NCBI GenBank assembly: GCA_048594975.1
Contig: JBMDXQ010000090.1
Location: forward strand, 62,001 to 126,000
Direction of reading: 5' to 3'
DNA: 64,000 nucleotides
Source of the DNA: JBMDXB01 sp048594975
GTDB lineage: Bacteria; Acidobacteriota; Vicinamibacteria; Vicinamibacterales; 2-12-FULL-66-21
Position 1 is the stretch's first letter. Each line of letters begins with the position of its first letter. The translations under genes were made by a program, and so were the position numbers. The notes beneath the pieces were generated by a model. The model made no database searches. It was not told the origin of the DNA and was given only the letters and a program-made list of their open reading frames with translations. Shown here piece by piece: positions 36,937 to 45,160 of this stretch.

Positions 36937-38274
36937 GTGCTCAACCGTCGCGGCTTTCTGGCGGCACTTGCGGGTACGGCTCTCAGCTCCAGGGCGCCGC
37001 ACGCGGGCGCGCAGACGACGTGGAGCGCCGGCGTGGCATCCATCGACATCACGCCGGAGCGATCGCTCTGGATGGGAGGATACGCCGCCCGGTCGCAGCC
37101 CTCGCAGGGCGTCGCCCTGCCCCTTCACGCCAAGGCGCTGGCGCTGCGGTCGGGACGGCAGGTCGGCGTGCTGGTCACCGCCGATCTGCTCGGGCTGACG
37201 GCGGGCGTCACCAGCCGCGTTGCGGCGCGCGTCCAGGCGCGCCACGGCCTCCAGCGCTCCGCCGTCCTGTTCAACGCCAGCCACACGCACTGCGGCCCAA
37301 TCGTCGAGCGCCAGCTCTCGGTCGCCTACGATCTGTCCCCGGCGCAGTGGGAGGCGATCGGCGAGTACACCACGACCCTGGAGGGCAGGCTGACGGCCGT
37401 CATCGGTCAGGCCCTGTCGCGGCTCCGCCCGGCGAGGGTGTTCTACGGGCGCGGCGAGGCACGCTTCGCGCGGAACCGCCGCCTGAAGCTCTCGCCCGGC
37501 GGCCCGGTCGACCACTCGGTGCCGGTGCTGCGCGTCGAAGACGCGCGTCGCCGTCCGCTCGCGATCGTGTTCGGCTACGCGTGCCACAACACGACGCTGC
37601 CGGCCACGTTCGTGCAATACCACGGGGATTATGCGGGCGTGGCGCAGGCGGCGCTCGAGGCGCGGCATCGCGGTGCGCGCGCGTTGTTCGTCGCCGGGTG
37701 CGGCGCCGACGCGAACCCGGATCCGCGCGGCACGCTGGAACTGGTCCAGGCGCACGGCGCGGCCCTGGCGGATGCCGTCGATCGCGCCCTGACCGAAGCG
37801 CAGCCGGTGCCGGCCGCGTTGGCGACCACCTACACGACCGTCGATCTTCCGTTCGCCGACGGACTCGAGCGTGAGACGTGGCGGCGGCAGCTGACGATCG
37901 ACCCGATGTACCTCCAGCGTCACGCCGCCGTGATGGACGCCATCCTGCGGCGCGACGGCCGGCTGCCGGCGGCGCAGACCGCGCCCCTGCAAGTGTGGGG
38001 CATCGGCCTGGCGATTGCGCTCGTCGCGCTCAGCGGCGAGGTCGTCGTCGATTACGCCCTGCGCCTGGCGCGGGAGTACCCGAATCTCGGCACCTGGATC
38101 GCCGGCTACAGCAACGACGTGTTCGGCTACGTGCCCTCCCTCCGCGTGCTGCGGGAGGGCGGCTACGAGGGCGGCGACGCGATGATCTATTACGGGCGGC
38201 CGGCGCCGTTCACCGAGGAGGTCGAGGACACGATCATCGGCGGCGTGCGCCGGTTGATACGCGAGGCGACATGA
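36937..38274 (+). CDS. Neutral/alkaline ceramidase-like secreted protein
   Basis: 445 residues. The N-terminus has a Tat-like NRRGFLAALAGTALSS signal. Family motifs: ASIDITPE, NASHTHCGP (zinc-binding His pair), VFGYACHNTTL, VAGCGADANPDPRG and GYSNDVFGYVPSLRVL, all typical of the neutral ceramidase N-terminal domain, a zinc-dependent amidase. It is shorter than true ceramidases and lacks the C-terminal immunoglobulin-like domain, so its substrate may be another amide. Start is GTG 36937 after an AGGGGAG ribosome binding site. It ends 46 bp before the convergent SDR gene. Confidence 0.85.
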   Translation: MLNRRGFLAALAGTALSSRAPHAGAQTTWSAGVASIDITPERSLWMGGYAARSQPSQGVALPLHAKALALRSGRQVGVLVTADLLGLTAGVTSRVAARVQARHGLQRSAVLFNASHTHCGPIVERQLSVAYDLSPAQWEAIGEYTTTLEGRLTAVIGQALSRLRPARVFYGRGEARFARNRRLKLSPGGPVDHSVPVLRVEDARRRPLAIVFGYACHNTTLPATFVQYHGDYAGVAQAALEARHRGARALFVAGCGADANPDPRGTLELVQAHGAALADAVDRALTEAQPVPAALATTYTTVDLPFADGLERETWRRQLTIDPMYLQRHAAVMDAILRRDGRLPAAQTAPLQVWGIGLAIALVALSGEVVVDYALRLAREYPNLGTWIAGYSNDVFGYVPSLRVLREGGYEGGDAMIYYGRPAPFTEEVEDTIIGGVRRLIREAT

Positions 38275-38320
38275 CGCGGCTGCTGAGCCTGTGCACTTCG
38301 TGGGCCGGCGCCAGGCCGCC

Positions 38321-39049
38321 TCACTTCCGCGGCTTCGACGGCCGAAGCTCGACGCGGCTGGGAAGGCTCCGCGCGGGGTGGTTCATCAAGTCGATCACCA
38401 CCTGCGCGACGTCCTCGGAGGCGAGCTTCCAGTCGGCCTGGCCGGCGGCCCCGCGATCGCCGAAGCCGGTCGCCACCGAGCCCGGCATCACACAGCTGAC
38501 CCGGATGTCGTCGTAGCGGACCTCCTGCATCAACGCTTCGCTGAACGCGTTCAGCCCCGACTTCGACGCGCAGTAGGCGGCGCCGCCCACGAACGCGTTC
38601 TTGCCCGCCAGGCTGCTGATGTTGACGATCCAGCCGCCCCCGCGGCGCCTCAGGATCGGAATCGCGGCATGGCAGCAGTAGAACACGCCGCTCAGGTTCG
38701 TCTCGATCACGTCGCGCCACTGCTCCGGCGACATCTCCGCGACGTTGGCGAACAGACCGACGCCGGCGTTGTTCACCAGGATATCGAGGCCGTCGAACGC
38801 CTCGGCCGCCTCACGGATCGCCCGCGACGCGTCCTCGAACCGGCGCACGTCCGCGCGCAGCGCGACGACGCGAGCGCCGCGGCTGCCGAGGCGCTCGCGC
38901 GCATCGTCCAGCTGCGACTGGTCCCGCCCGGTGATCGCCACCGATGCGCCCGCCCCCGCCAGCGCGTCGGCGATGGCCAGTCCGATGCCGCGCGACCCGC
39001 CGGTCACGACGGCTGCCCTGCCTGCCAGAGTTGGTGACGTCGTACTCAT
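38321..39049 (-). CDS. SDR-family NAD(P)-dependent oxidoreductase
   Basis: 242 residues of classical short-chain dehydrogenase: VTGGSRGIGLAIA cofactor loop, LVNNAGVGLFA, catalytic Ser in IVNISSLAG and Tyr/Lys in AAYCASKSGLNAF, then VSCVMPGSVATGF. Substrate is unknown; the family includes 3-ketoacyl-ACP-reductase-like and sugar/alcohol dehydrogenases. It is divergent from the malate-dehydrogenase-like gene, with 28 bp between the two start codons. Confidence 0.93.
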   Translation of the reverse strand: MSTTSPTLAGRAAVVTGGSRGIGLAIADALAGAGASVAITGRDQSQLDDARERLGSRGARVVALRADVRRFEDASRAIREAAEAFDGLDILVNNAGVGLFANVAEMSPEQWRDVIETNLSGVFYCCHAAIPILRRRGGGWIVNISSLAGKNAFVGGAAYCASKSGLNAFSEALMQEVRYDDIRVSCVMPGSVATGFGDRGAAGQADWKLASEDVAQVVIDLMNHPARSLPSRVELRPSKPRK

Positions 39050-39077
39050 GCCACTAGAATAGTCGACGCTTCAGTCG

Positions 39078-39941
39078 ATGTCCTTCATCGCGATCGTCGG
39101 CGCAGGCGCGATCGGCGGCGCGCTCGCGCACAAACTCGCGCAGCGCGGTCGGGTCGCGGCAGTGCGGCTCATCGATGCAGCCGGCAGCGTCGCGCGCGGC
39201 AAGGCGCTCGACATCCTCCAATCGTCTCCGATCGAAGGCTTCAGTACGTGCGTGACCGGCAGCGACGCGATCGAGGCGGCCGCAGGCGCCGTCGCGATCG
39301 CAATCGCCGATGCGGGCTCCGGGCAGGGAGAACTTGGCGGCGAAGAGGCGCTGCAGCTGGTAAGGCGCCTGGCCGCGATCGAGACGCGCGCGCCGATCCT
39401 CTGCGTCGGCGCCCAGCAGCGCGACGTGATCGCAAAGGCGACCGGGGAGCTCCGGATCCCGGGCGCGCGCGTGCTCGGATCGGCGCCGTTCGCGCTGGAA
39501 TCCGCGCTGCGGGCGCTCGCCGGGGTGCTGCTGGACGGGACCGGCGTCGAGGTGACGCTGCGCGTCCTCGGCGTGCCGCCCGCGTCGGCGGTCGTGGCCT
39601 GGGAGGAATCGGCCGCGAGCGGACAGCCCCTGTCGAGCGGGCTGGCACCGCATCACATCGCGGCGCTCTCGGCGCGGATCCCGTCCCTGTGGCCGCCCGG
39701 CCCATACGTGCTCGCCTCCGCCGCCGCGCGCATCCTCGAGGCTGTCGCCGTCGCATCGCGCCGACGCTACTCCTGCTTCGTGACCGTCCGTCCCGGTACG
39801 GTCGCCGCCATGCCCGTGCAGATCGGTCCCGAGGGGGTCACGCGGATCGTCGAACCCGTGCTTACCCGGCAGGAGCGGACGGTGCTGGAGAATGCGATCG
39901 GGATGTCGATTGCCGATCGTCGACTGCCGATCGTCGATTGA
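39078..39941 (+). CDS. Malate/lactate-dehydrogenase-fold protein lacking catalytic residues
   Basis: 287 residues. The Rossmann half is well kept: IAIVGAGAIGGALAHKLAQR, then RLIDAAGSVARGKALDIL, which is strongly MDH-like. The substrate loop, normally with conserved arginines (xPRKPGMSR), reads IADAGSGQGELGGEEAL without any Arg, and the usual catalytic His motif (G-x-H-G-D) is missing: the matching segment is VLGVPPASAVVAWEE. The MDH SAR/FR region is SAPFALESALRAL. It is therefore probably a nucleotide-binding protein without dehydrogenase activity. The last eight or so codons are formed by the repeat words of the following gap. Confidence 0.75.
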   Translation: MSFIAIVGAGAIGGALAHKLAQRGRVAAVRLIDAAGSVARGKALDILQSSPIEGFSTCVTGSDAIEAAAGAVAIAIADAGSGQGELGGEEALQLVRRLAAIETRAPILCVGAQQRDVIAKATGELRIPGARVLGSAPFALESALRALAGVLLDGTGVEVTLRVLGVPPASAVVAWEESAASGQPLSSGLAPHHIAALSARIPSLWPPGPYVLASAAARILEAVAVASRRRYSCFVTVRPGTVAAMPVQIGPEGVTRIVEPVLTRQERTVLENAIGMSIADRRLPIVD

Positions 39942-40085
39942 CAGAACTCGGATTGACGATTGACTGCCGTTTGGCGCGACTAGATCCGAGTCCGGACGTG
40001 GCGGTTGGTGAAGGTTCACCGACCGGTCAATCGACAGAAACCACAATCGTCAAGTCAATCCACAACCCGCAATCGATGATCCGCA
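39904..40085. repeat. Short-word array between convergent genes (GATCGTCGATTG type)
   Basis: The left part repeats words such as GATCGTCGATTG, GGATTGACGATTGACTG and GCCGATCGTCGA; the right part holds their reverse complements (CAATCGACAG, CAATCGTCAAGTCAATCC, CGCAATCGATGATCCGCAA). The region can fold into a long imperfect hairpin and may end transcription from both sides. It runs into the 3' end of the malate-dehydrogenase-like gene. Confidence 0.6.
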
Positions 40086-40089
40086 ATGA

Positions 40090-40701
40090 TCAGTGCTCTC
40101 GCTCGTGCAGCGAGAGGCCCGTGGCGAAGTCGCCGAGGTGCTGCCGCAGGATCAGGCGGCCGCGGTGCAGGCGCGACTTCAACGTCTGCGGCTTCACGCG
40201 CAGCACCGCGCTGGCCTCCTCCGTCGAGAGGCCCTGGATGTCCCGGAGGATCACCGGCACCCGGTAGACCATCGGCAGCTGCATTAACGCCCTGATCAGG
40301 CGGGCGCGCAGCTCGGCGCGCATCAGCAGGTCGTCGGCGAGCGACGACCAGTCGGTCGGTTCGGCCGGCACCACCTCGCCAGGCGTGCGGCCGAGGTCCG
40401 CGGCGCGCACCTCCGCCGGCCTCGTAAACCGCGCCGTCCGCAGCCGTGACATGGCGGTGTTGAACGTAATGCGGTGGATCCAGGACGAGAGCGCGGCGTC
40501 GCCGCGAAACGCGGCGATCTTGCGATGGACCTTGAGCAGCACGTCCTGGGTCACTTCCTCGGCATCTTCCCAGTTCTTGAGATACCGGTAGGCAAGCTGG
40601 TGGATTCGCGGGCCGTACGCCGAGGAGAGATCGGAAACGGCCGCGCTGTCGCCCGCCTGCATGCGGGCGATGAGATCGCGCTCGGCCTGGGGCTGACGCA
40701 T
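40090..40701 (-). CDS. ECF-type RNA polymerase sigma factor
   Basis: 203 residues. Region 2 includes LAYRYLKNWEDAEEVTQDVLLKVHRKI and region 4 includes PMVYRVPVILRDIQGLSTEEASAVL then VKPQTLKSRLHRGRLILRQ, the usual ECF pattern. ATG 40701 is chosen because GGAGG lies 6-7 bases upstream. No anti-sigma gene follows inside the window, since the neighbour is convergent. It lies downstream of lipB on the same strand, 49 bp away, and may be the last gene of that run or an independent unit. Confidence 0.92.
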   Translation of the reverse strand: MRQPQAERDLIARMQAGDSAAVSDLSSAYGPRIHQLAYRYLKNWEDAEEVTQDVLLKVHRKIAAFRGDAALSSWIHRITFNTAMSRLRTARFTRPAEVRAADLGRTPGEVVPAEPTDWSSLADDLLMRAELRARLIRALMQLPMVYRVPVILRDIQGLSTEEASAVLRVKPQTLKSRLHRGRLILRQHLGDFATGLSLHEREH

Positions 40702-40750
40702 CGGGGGGCCTCCGTATGCGAGCAAACCCCTCGGGGTGGCGAGTTATTCC

Positions 40751-41425
40751 TCAGGAGGCCGCCGGTATTCCGGTGTTCGCAATCGAACAGTCGAACACCT
40801 CGGCGAAGGCGGCAGCCGCCGCTTCCTCCACGGCCGGCATCGGGACCGGCCGGCGGAGCAGCTTCTCCAGCGACGTCACCCCTTTATCCCGGATACCACA
40901 GGGCACTATCAGGGCGAAGTGGGCGAGATCGGTCGTCACATTGAAGGCGAATCCGTGAGACGTGATCCACTTCGCGATGCGCACGCCGATGGCGCCGAGC
41001 TTCTCGTTCTCCACCCAGATGCCGGTCAGGCCGGCAATCCGCCCGGCGGCGGGGCCGAAGGCCGCCGCCGGCCGGATCATGACCTCTTCGATGTCGCGCA
41101 CGTAGCGGTGGACGTCGCAGCGGTCGGGCTTGAGGTCGAGGATGGGATAGCCGATCAGCTGTCCGAGTCCGTGGTAGGTCACGTCACCGCCGCGGCCCGT
41201 CTCGAACAGCTCGACTCCAGCCGACGCGAGCGCCGCCGGCGTCGCGAGCACGTTGCTGCGGGCGCGCGTCCGCACACCGAGCGTGATCACCGGCGGGTGC
41301 TGCAGGAGCAGCAACTGGTCGGGGATCGTGCCGGCCCGCCGTGCCTCGACGAGCCGCGCCTGCAGTTCGAGCGCCTCGCCGTACGGAACGACGCCCAGGC
41401 GGCGGACTTCAAGCTCTCTCGACAT
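40751..41425 (-). CDS. lipB: Lipoyl(octanoyl) transferase
   Basis: 224 residues. LipB moves octanoate from acyl carrier protein to the lipoyl domains of 2-oxoacid dehydrogenases. Motifs: TLGVRTRARSNVL, GRGGDVTYHGLGQLIGYPI, the lysine in KLGAIGVRIAKWITSHGFAF and catalytic Cys in LIVPCGI. It lies directly downstream of the E2 gene whose lipoyl domain it would modify, a functional pairing. The gap before it shares the CGTGCAGCGTGC word with the gap upstream of E2. Confidence 0.95.
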   Translation of the reverse strand: MSRELEVRRLGVVPYGEALELQARLVEARRAGTIPDQLLLLQHPPVITLGVRTRARSNVLATPAALASAGVELFETGRGGDVTYHGLGQLIGYPILDLKPDRCDVHRYVRDIEEVMIRPAAAFGPAAGRIAGLTGIWVENEKLGAIGVRIAKWITSHGFAFNVTTDLAHFALIVPCGIRDKGVTSLEKLLRRPVPMPAVEEAAAAAFAEVFDCSIANTGIPAAS

Positions 41426-41479
41426 TCACCCGCCTGTCGTATGGGGCACGCTGCACGCCACGCAGGTGGAACGTACTCC

Positions 41480-42853
41480 TCACATCCACGCTTCGTCGAA
41501 CGTCTCCAGCCGCTCCTTCACGAACGACAAGAACCGGCCGGCGTCCGCGCCGTCGATCAGGCGGTGGTCGTAGCCGAGCGTGAGGTGGCACGTCGGCCTG
41601 ATCCCGATCGCGTCGTCGATCACCACCGGCCGTTTCTCGATCGAGCCGACGCCCAGGATTGCGACCTGCGGCTGGTTTATCAGCGGCAGGCCGTAGAGCG
41701 CGCCGAAGATGCCGGGGTTGGTGATCGTGAACGTCCCGCCCTGCACTTCCTCCGGGTTGAGCTTCTTCGAGCGCGCACGGTTCCCCACGTCGTTGATCGC
41801 CCGGCTCAGCCCGAGCAGGTTCTTCTCGTCGGCGTTCCTGATGACCGGCACGATCAGGCCGTTGTCGAGCGCCACGGCGATTCCCAGGTTGATGTCCTTC
41901 TTGTAGACGATGTTGTCACCGTCGATCGAGGCATTGACGAACGGGAACTGCCGCAGCGCATCGACGATCACCCGCGCGATGAATGCCGTGTAGGTCAGGC
42001 GCGCGCCGGCGGCCTCGTAGTGCGCTTTCTTGCGCTCCCGCAGCGCCGCGATGCGGCCGAAGTTCACTTCGTACACGGAGTACACGTGCGGCGAGGTCTG
42101 CGCGCTCAGCACCATGTGCTCCGCGATCTTCTTGCGCATGACGCTCATCGGCACGATCTCGATCCGGTCACCCGGCCGGTACGCCGGAGCGGGTCCTGGA
42201 GCGGACGCCGGTCTGGCGGCTGGAGCGGCCGGCGGGCTCGTTGCCGCGCCGGACTGGATGTACCCGAGGATGTCCGTCTTCGTGACGCGGCCGCCGATGC
42301 CCGATCCCTTGATCAGCCGGATGTCGACGTCGTGCTCGCGCGCGATCTTGCGGACGAGCGGCGAGGACTTCTGGCGGCGTAGTTCCTCGACGGAGACCGG
42401 ACCGGCGTCCGCGGGATCCTGAAGTTCCGGGGGAGCGGCACGTTCCACGGGGGCCGTGGATTCCCGCTGGTTCCGCGGTTCGGCACGCGGACCCGTTTCG
42501 GGCTGCCCGACGATCGCCTGCGGCACGGTCGGCGCCGGCCCCGCCTTCCCGCCGTCCCCGGATGGCGCCGGTGCGGCTGCGCTCCCCCGGCTCGAAGAGC
42601 CCGCTCTGAGCTCCGTCGAAGGGCCGATGACGGCGACGACGCTGTTGACCGGGACGGTCTCCCCTTCCTTGACCTGGATATCGAGGAGCACCCCTGCCGC
42701 CGGCGACGGGATTTCCGCGTCCACCTTGTCGGTCGAGATCTCGAAGAGCGGTTCGTCGCGGTCGACCTGGTCGCCCACCTTCTTGATCCAGCGGACGATG
42801 GTCCCTTCGGCGATCGACTCGCCCATCTGCGGCATCACCACGTTGGTTGACAT
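41480..42853 (-). CDS. 2-oxoacid dehydrogenase E2 (dihydrolipoyl acyltransferase)
   Basis: 457 residues. One lipoyl domain (1-77) with the modified Lys in EISTDKVDAEIPSPAAG, a Pro/Ala-rich linker, a peripheral subunit-binding domain (SSPLVRKIAREHDVDI, GSGIGGRVTKTDILGYI) and the acyltransferase core ending in LGYDHRLIDGADAG with the catalytic His. Together with E1 alpha, E1 beta and Lpd it builds a full complex. A branched-chain or pyruvate substrate cannot be told apart from sequence alone; the two-subunit E1 fits either. Confidence 0.93.
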   Translation of the reverse strand: MSTNVVMPQMGESIAEGTIVRWIKKVGDQVDRDEPLFEISTDKVDAEIPSPAAGVLLDIQVKEGETVPVNSVVAVIGPSTELRAGSSSRGSAAAPAPSGDGGKAGPAPTVPQAIVGQPETGPRAEPRNQRESTAPVERAAPPELQDPADAGPVSVEELRRQKSSPLVRKIAREHDVDIRLIKGSGIGGRVTKTDILGYIQSGAATSPPAAPAARPASAPGPAPAYRPGDRIEIVPMSVMRKKIAEHMVLSAQTSPHVYSVYEVNFGRIAALRERKKAHYEAAGARLTYTAFIARVIVDALRQFPFVNASIDGDNIVYKKDINLGIAVALDNGLIVPVIRNADEKNLLGLSRAINDVGNRARSKKLNPEEVQGGTFTITNPGIFGALYGLPLINQPQVAILGVGSIEKRPVVIDDAIGIRPTCHLTLGYDHRLIDGADAGRFLSFVKERLETFDEAWM

Positions 42854-42960
42854 AGACCCTCGTTACGTGCAGCGTGCGAACGTGCTACCCCGTGCTCCGT
42901 GCTCGCACGTGGAACGTCATGACGTCGCACTCCGCGCACGTGGCACGTGGCTGACAGCAC
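42854..42960 (-). repeat. Short-word array between E1 beta and E2 (ACGTGC type)
   Basis: The gap repeats ACGTGC/CGTGCT words on one side (ACGTGCAGCGTGCGAACGTG, CCGTGCTCCGTGCTC) and their reverse complements on the other (GCACGTGGAACGT, GCGCACGTGGCACGTGG), so it can fold on itself. It lies inside the dehydrogenase operon and could tune the ratio of E2 to E1. Confidence 0.6.
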
Positions 42961-43935
42961 TCAATACTCCACCAGCCGCCGCGCCGCCGCCACGACCTTC
43001 TCCACGCTCGGCAGGAACGCCGCCTCGAGCTGGGGCGCGTAGGGGACCGGCGCGTCCTCGGCCGCCAGGCGGGTCACCGGCGCGTCCAGGTACTCGAACG
43101 CCGCTTCCGAGATGATAGCCGCAAGCTCGCCGCCGATGCCCCCGGTCCGTCTCGCCTCGTGCAGCAGCAGCACCCGGCTGGTCTTGGCCACCGTTTCGAG
43201 GATGGCCTCGCGGTCGAGCGGCGCCAGGCTGCGCAGGTCCAGGACCTCGGCGTCGACCCCCTCCTCCGCGAGCCGGGCGGCGGCGTCCAGCGCCGTGTAG
43301 ACCATCGCACCGAAGGTGACGATCGACACGTCCCTGCCGTGACGCCGGAGGGCAGCCTTTCCGAGGGGCACGACATAGTCGGCCTCGGGCACCTCGTCCT
43401 TGATGCGCCGGTACAGGTACTTGTGCTCGAAGTAGAGCACGGGATCGTCGTCGCGGATTGCCGCCTTGAGCAGCCCCTTGGCGTCGTAGGCAGTCGACGG
43501 TTCCACCATCTTCAGGCCGGGAGTGTTCAGGAAGAACGCCTCCGGGTTGAGCGAGTGGAACGGGCCACCGCTGACGCCGCCCCCGCACGGCCCGCGCACC
43601 ACGATGGGCACGCCCGCGCCGTTGCGGTAGCGGCTCGTCGCCGCGAAGTTGGTGAGCATGTCGAAGCAGCAGGCGATGAAGTCGATGAACTGAATCTCGC
43701 AGACCGGCCGCATCCCCATGTACGACGCGCCGATGGCCGAACCGACGATCGCCGCCTCGGAGATGGGCGTATCGATGACGCGCGTCTCGCCGAAACGCTC
43801 GTACAGGCCGTCGGTCACCTTGAAGGCGCCGCCGTACGCGCCGATGTCCTCGCCGATCACGAAGACGCGCTCGTCGCGCGCCATCTCGTCGAACAGCGCC
43901 TGGCGGATCGCCTCGAGGTAGGTGATGACGGGCAT
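42961..43935 (-). CDS. 2-oxoacid dehydrogenase E1 component, beta subunit
   Basis: 324 residues. Signatures: VFVIGEDIGAYGGAFKVTDG, DTPISEAAIVGSAIGAS, MRPVCEIQFIDFI, and LDLRSLAPLDREAILETV in the C-terminal domain. It forms the thiamine-diphosphate-dependent decarboxylase with E1 alpha. Start ATG 43935 begins MPVITYLEAIRQAL as in the family; a 25-residue upstream extension consists of repeated TQHP units and is only translated repeat DNA from the gap. Confidence 0.95.
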   Translation of the reverse strand: MPVITYLEAIRQALFDEMARDERVFVIGEDIGAYGGAFKVTDGLYERFGETRVIDTPISEAAIVGSAIGASYMGMRPVCEIQFIDFIACCFDMLTNFAATSRYRNGAGVPIVVRGPCGGGVSGGPFHSLNPEAFFLNTPGLKMVEPSTAYDAKGLLKAAIRDDDPVLYFEHKYLYRRIKDEVPEADYVVPLGKAALRRHGRDVSIVTFGAMVYTALDAAARLAEEGVDAEVLDLRSLAPLDREAILETVAKTSRVLLLHEARRTGGIGGELAAIISEAAFEYLDAPVTRLAAEDAPVPYAPQLEAAFLPSVEKVVAAARRLVEY

Positions 43936-44088
43936 AGGGTATTGGGTGCTCGAGGGGTGCTGGGTTTTCGAGGGGTGCTGGGTGCTCAAGGGGTGCTGGG
44001 TGCGGGGCACCCTTCAGCACCCTTCAGCACCTTTCACTTCAGCACCCTCCGCACCCCTCAGCACCCCTGAGAACCCCTGAGACCCCGG
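43936..44088 (-). repeat. Short-word inverted array between E1 alpha and E1 beta (GGGTGCT type)
   Basis: About 150 bases. The left half is made of GGGTGCT/GGGGTGCTGGGTGCT copies (about 43945-44005); the right half of CAGCACCC/AGCACCCCTGAG copies (about 44006-44075), the reverse complement. The halves can pair into one very long hairpin. The array contains the translated TQHP repeats seen upstream of E1 beta. It lies in the middle of an operon, between genes whose products are needed in equal amounts. Confidence 0.8.
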
Positions 44089-45153
44089 TTACGCAAATGG
44101 CGATCTCACGAACTCCAGCCTCGGCACCGCGAACTCGTCGCCGGCGTACACGCCGCGGGTGACCGTCGCCGGGTCTGGAGGCGGCGCCGCTTCCGCCGCG
44201 TCCGCGTCGTCGGCCGCAAGGCGCTTCGCCATACGGTCGATGTCGTCGATCTGCGTGTCGCGCGCCGCCTCGCGTTCGAGGAGGGTCGCGCGGAAGCGCA
44301 CGAGCGGGTCCCGGCGGCGCCACTCGGCGGTCAGCTCTTTCGGCACGTAGCGCGCGTCGTCGTGCTGCGCGTGACCGAGCATCCGCATGGTGTCGACGCC
44401 GAGGAGCGCCGCGCCCCGCCCGGCGCGGGCGCCGTCGGCCATGCGCTTGGCGGCGTCGTAGACGCTGAGCATGTCGTTGCCGTCGACGAGCTCGTGCGGA
44501 ATGCCGTACGCGGCGGCGCGCTCGTCGATGCGCGTGATGGCCATCTGCTTCGCGATCGGGGTCGAGTAGGCGTACTTGTTGTCTTCGGCGACGACCACGA
44601 GCGGGAGCTTCTGCACGGCCGCGAAGTTGAGTCCTTCGTGGAAGGCGCCGGTACTGGTGCCGCCGTCGCCGACCCACGCCATGGCGACCAGGTCGCGCCC
44701 GCGCATCCGCGCGCCCATCGCGACGCCGGCGGCCACGGGGATCGAGTCGCCGAGCATGCTGATCGGACCGACGATCACCGGTTCGGCAGCGTCTTCCGGC
44801 GGCAGGTTGACGATGTGGATGTTGAGATCGCGGCCGCGCGAGTTCGACGAGCCCTTCGCCATGTACTGAAAGAAGATCTCGCGCGGCCGCACGCCCATCA
44901 CCACGAGCGCTCCCATGTTGCGGATGAGCGGCAGGATCGCGTCGGTCCGTTTCAGCGCGTAGGCGGACGCGACCGATTCACCCTCCTGGCCGAGGCTGCG
45001 GTACAAGCCGCCGACGACCTTGCTCTGCCGGAAGAGGATGACCAGGCGCTCCTCGATCTCGCGCGCCAGGCGCGCGAAGTAGTACATCTCGAGGAGCTGC
45101 TTGCTGCTCAACGCGTCGGATGGGCGACCCGTCGCTGCCGCGGCCCTGGGCAT
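44089..45153 (-). CDS. 2-oxoacid dehydrogenase E1 component, alpha subunit
   Basis: 354 residues. Thiamine-diphosphate binding motif GDGGTSTGAFHEGLNFA ending in EDNKYAYSTP; GGLYRSLGQEGESVA near the N-terminus and MRMLGHAQHDDARYVPKEL in the phosphorylation-loop region. Start ATG 45153 is 7 bp after the lpd stop; upstream in-frame codons read back into lpd. Its stop is followed by the GGGTGCT array. Confidence 0.94.
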   Translation of the reverse strand: MPRAAAATGRPSDALSSKQLLEMYYFARLAREIEERLVILFRQSKVVGGLYRSLGQEGESVASAYALKRTDAILPLIRNMGALVVMGVRPREIFFQYMAKGSSNSRGRDLNIHIVNLPPEDAAEPVIVGPISMLGDSIPVAAGVAMGARMRGRDLVAMAWVGDGGTSTGAFHEGLNFAAVQKLPLVVVAEDNKYAYSTPIAKQMAITRIDERAAAYGIPHELVDGNDMLSVYDAAKRMADGARAGRGAALLGVDTMRMLGHAQHDDARYVPKELTAEWRRRDPLVRFRATLLEREAARDTQIDDIDRMAKRLAADDADAAEAAPPPDPATVTRGVYAGDEFAVPRLEFVRSPFA

Positions 45154-45160
45154 CGGCTGG

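Noticed and set aside
35043..37874. A 943-codon plus-strand open frame
   Set aside because: Crosses the end of a permease, an antisense kinase and part of the ceramidase-like gene; composition is Arg/Gly-rich and no family is seen.
43936..44010. 25-residue N-terminal extension of E1 beta made of TQHP repeats
   Set aside because: It is translated repeat DNA; the family start MPVITYLEAI lies at 43935.
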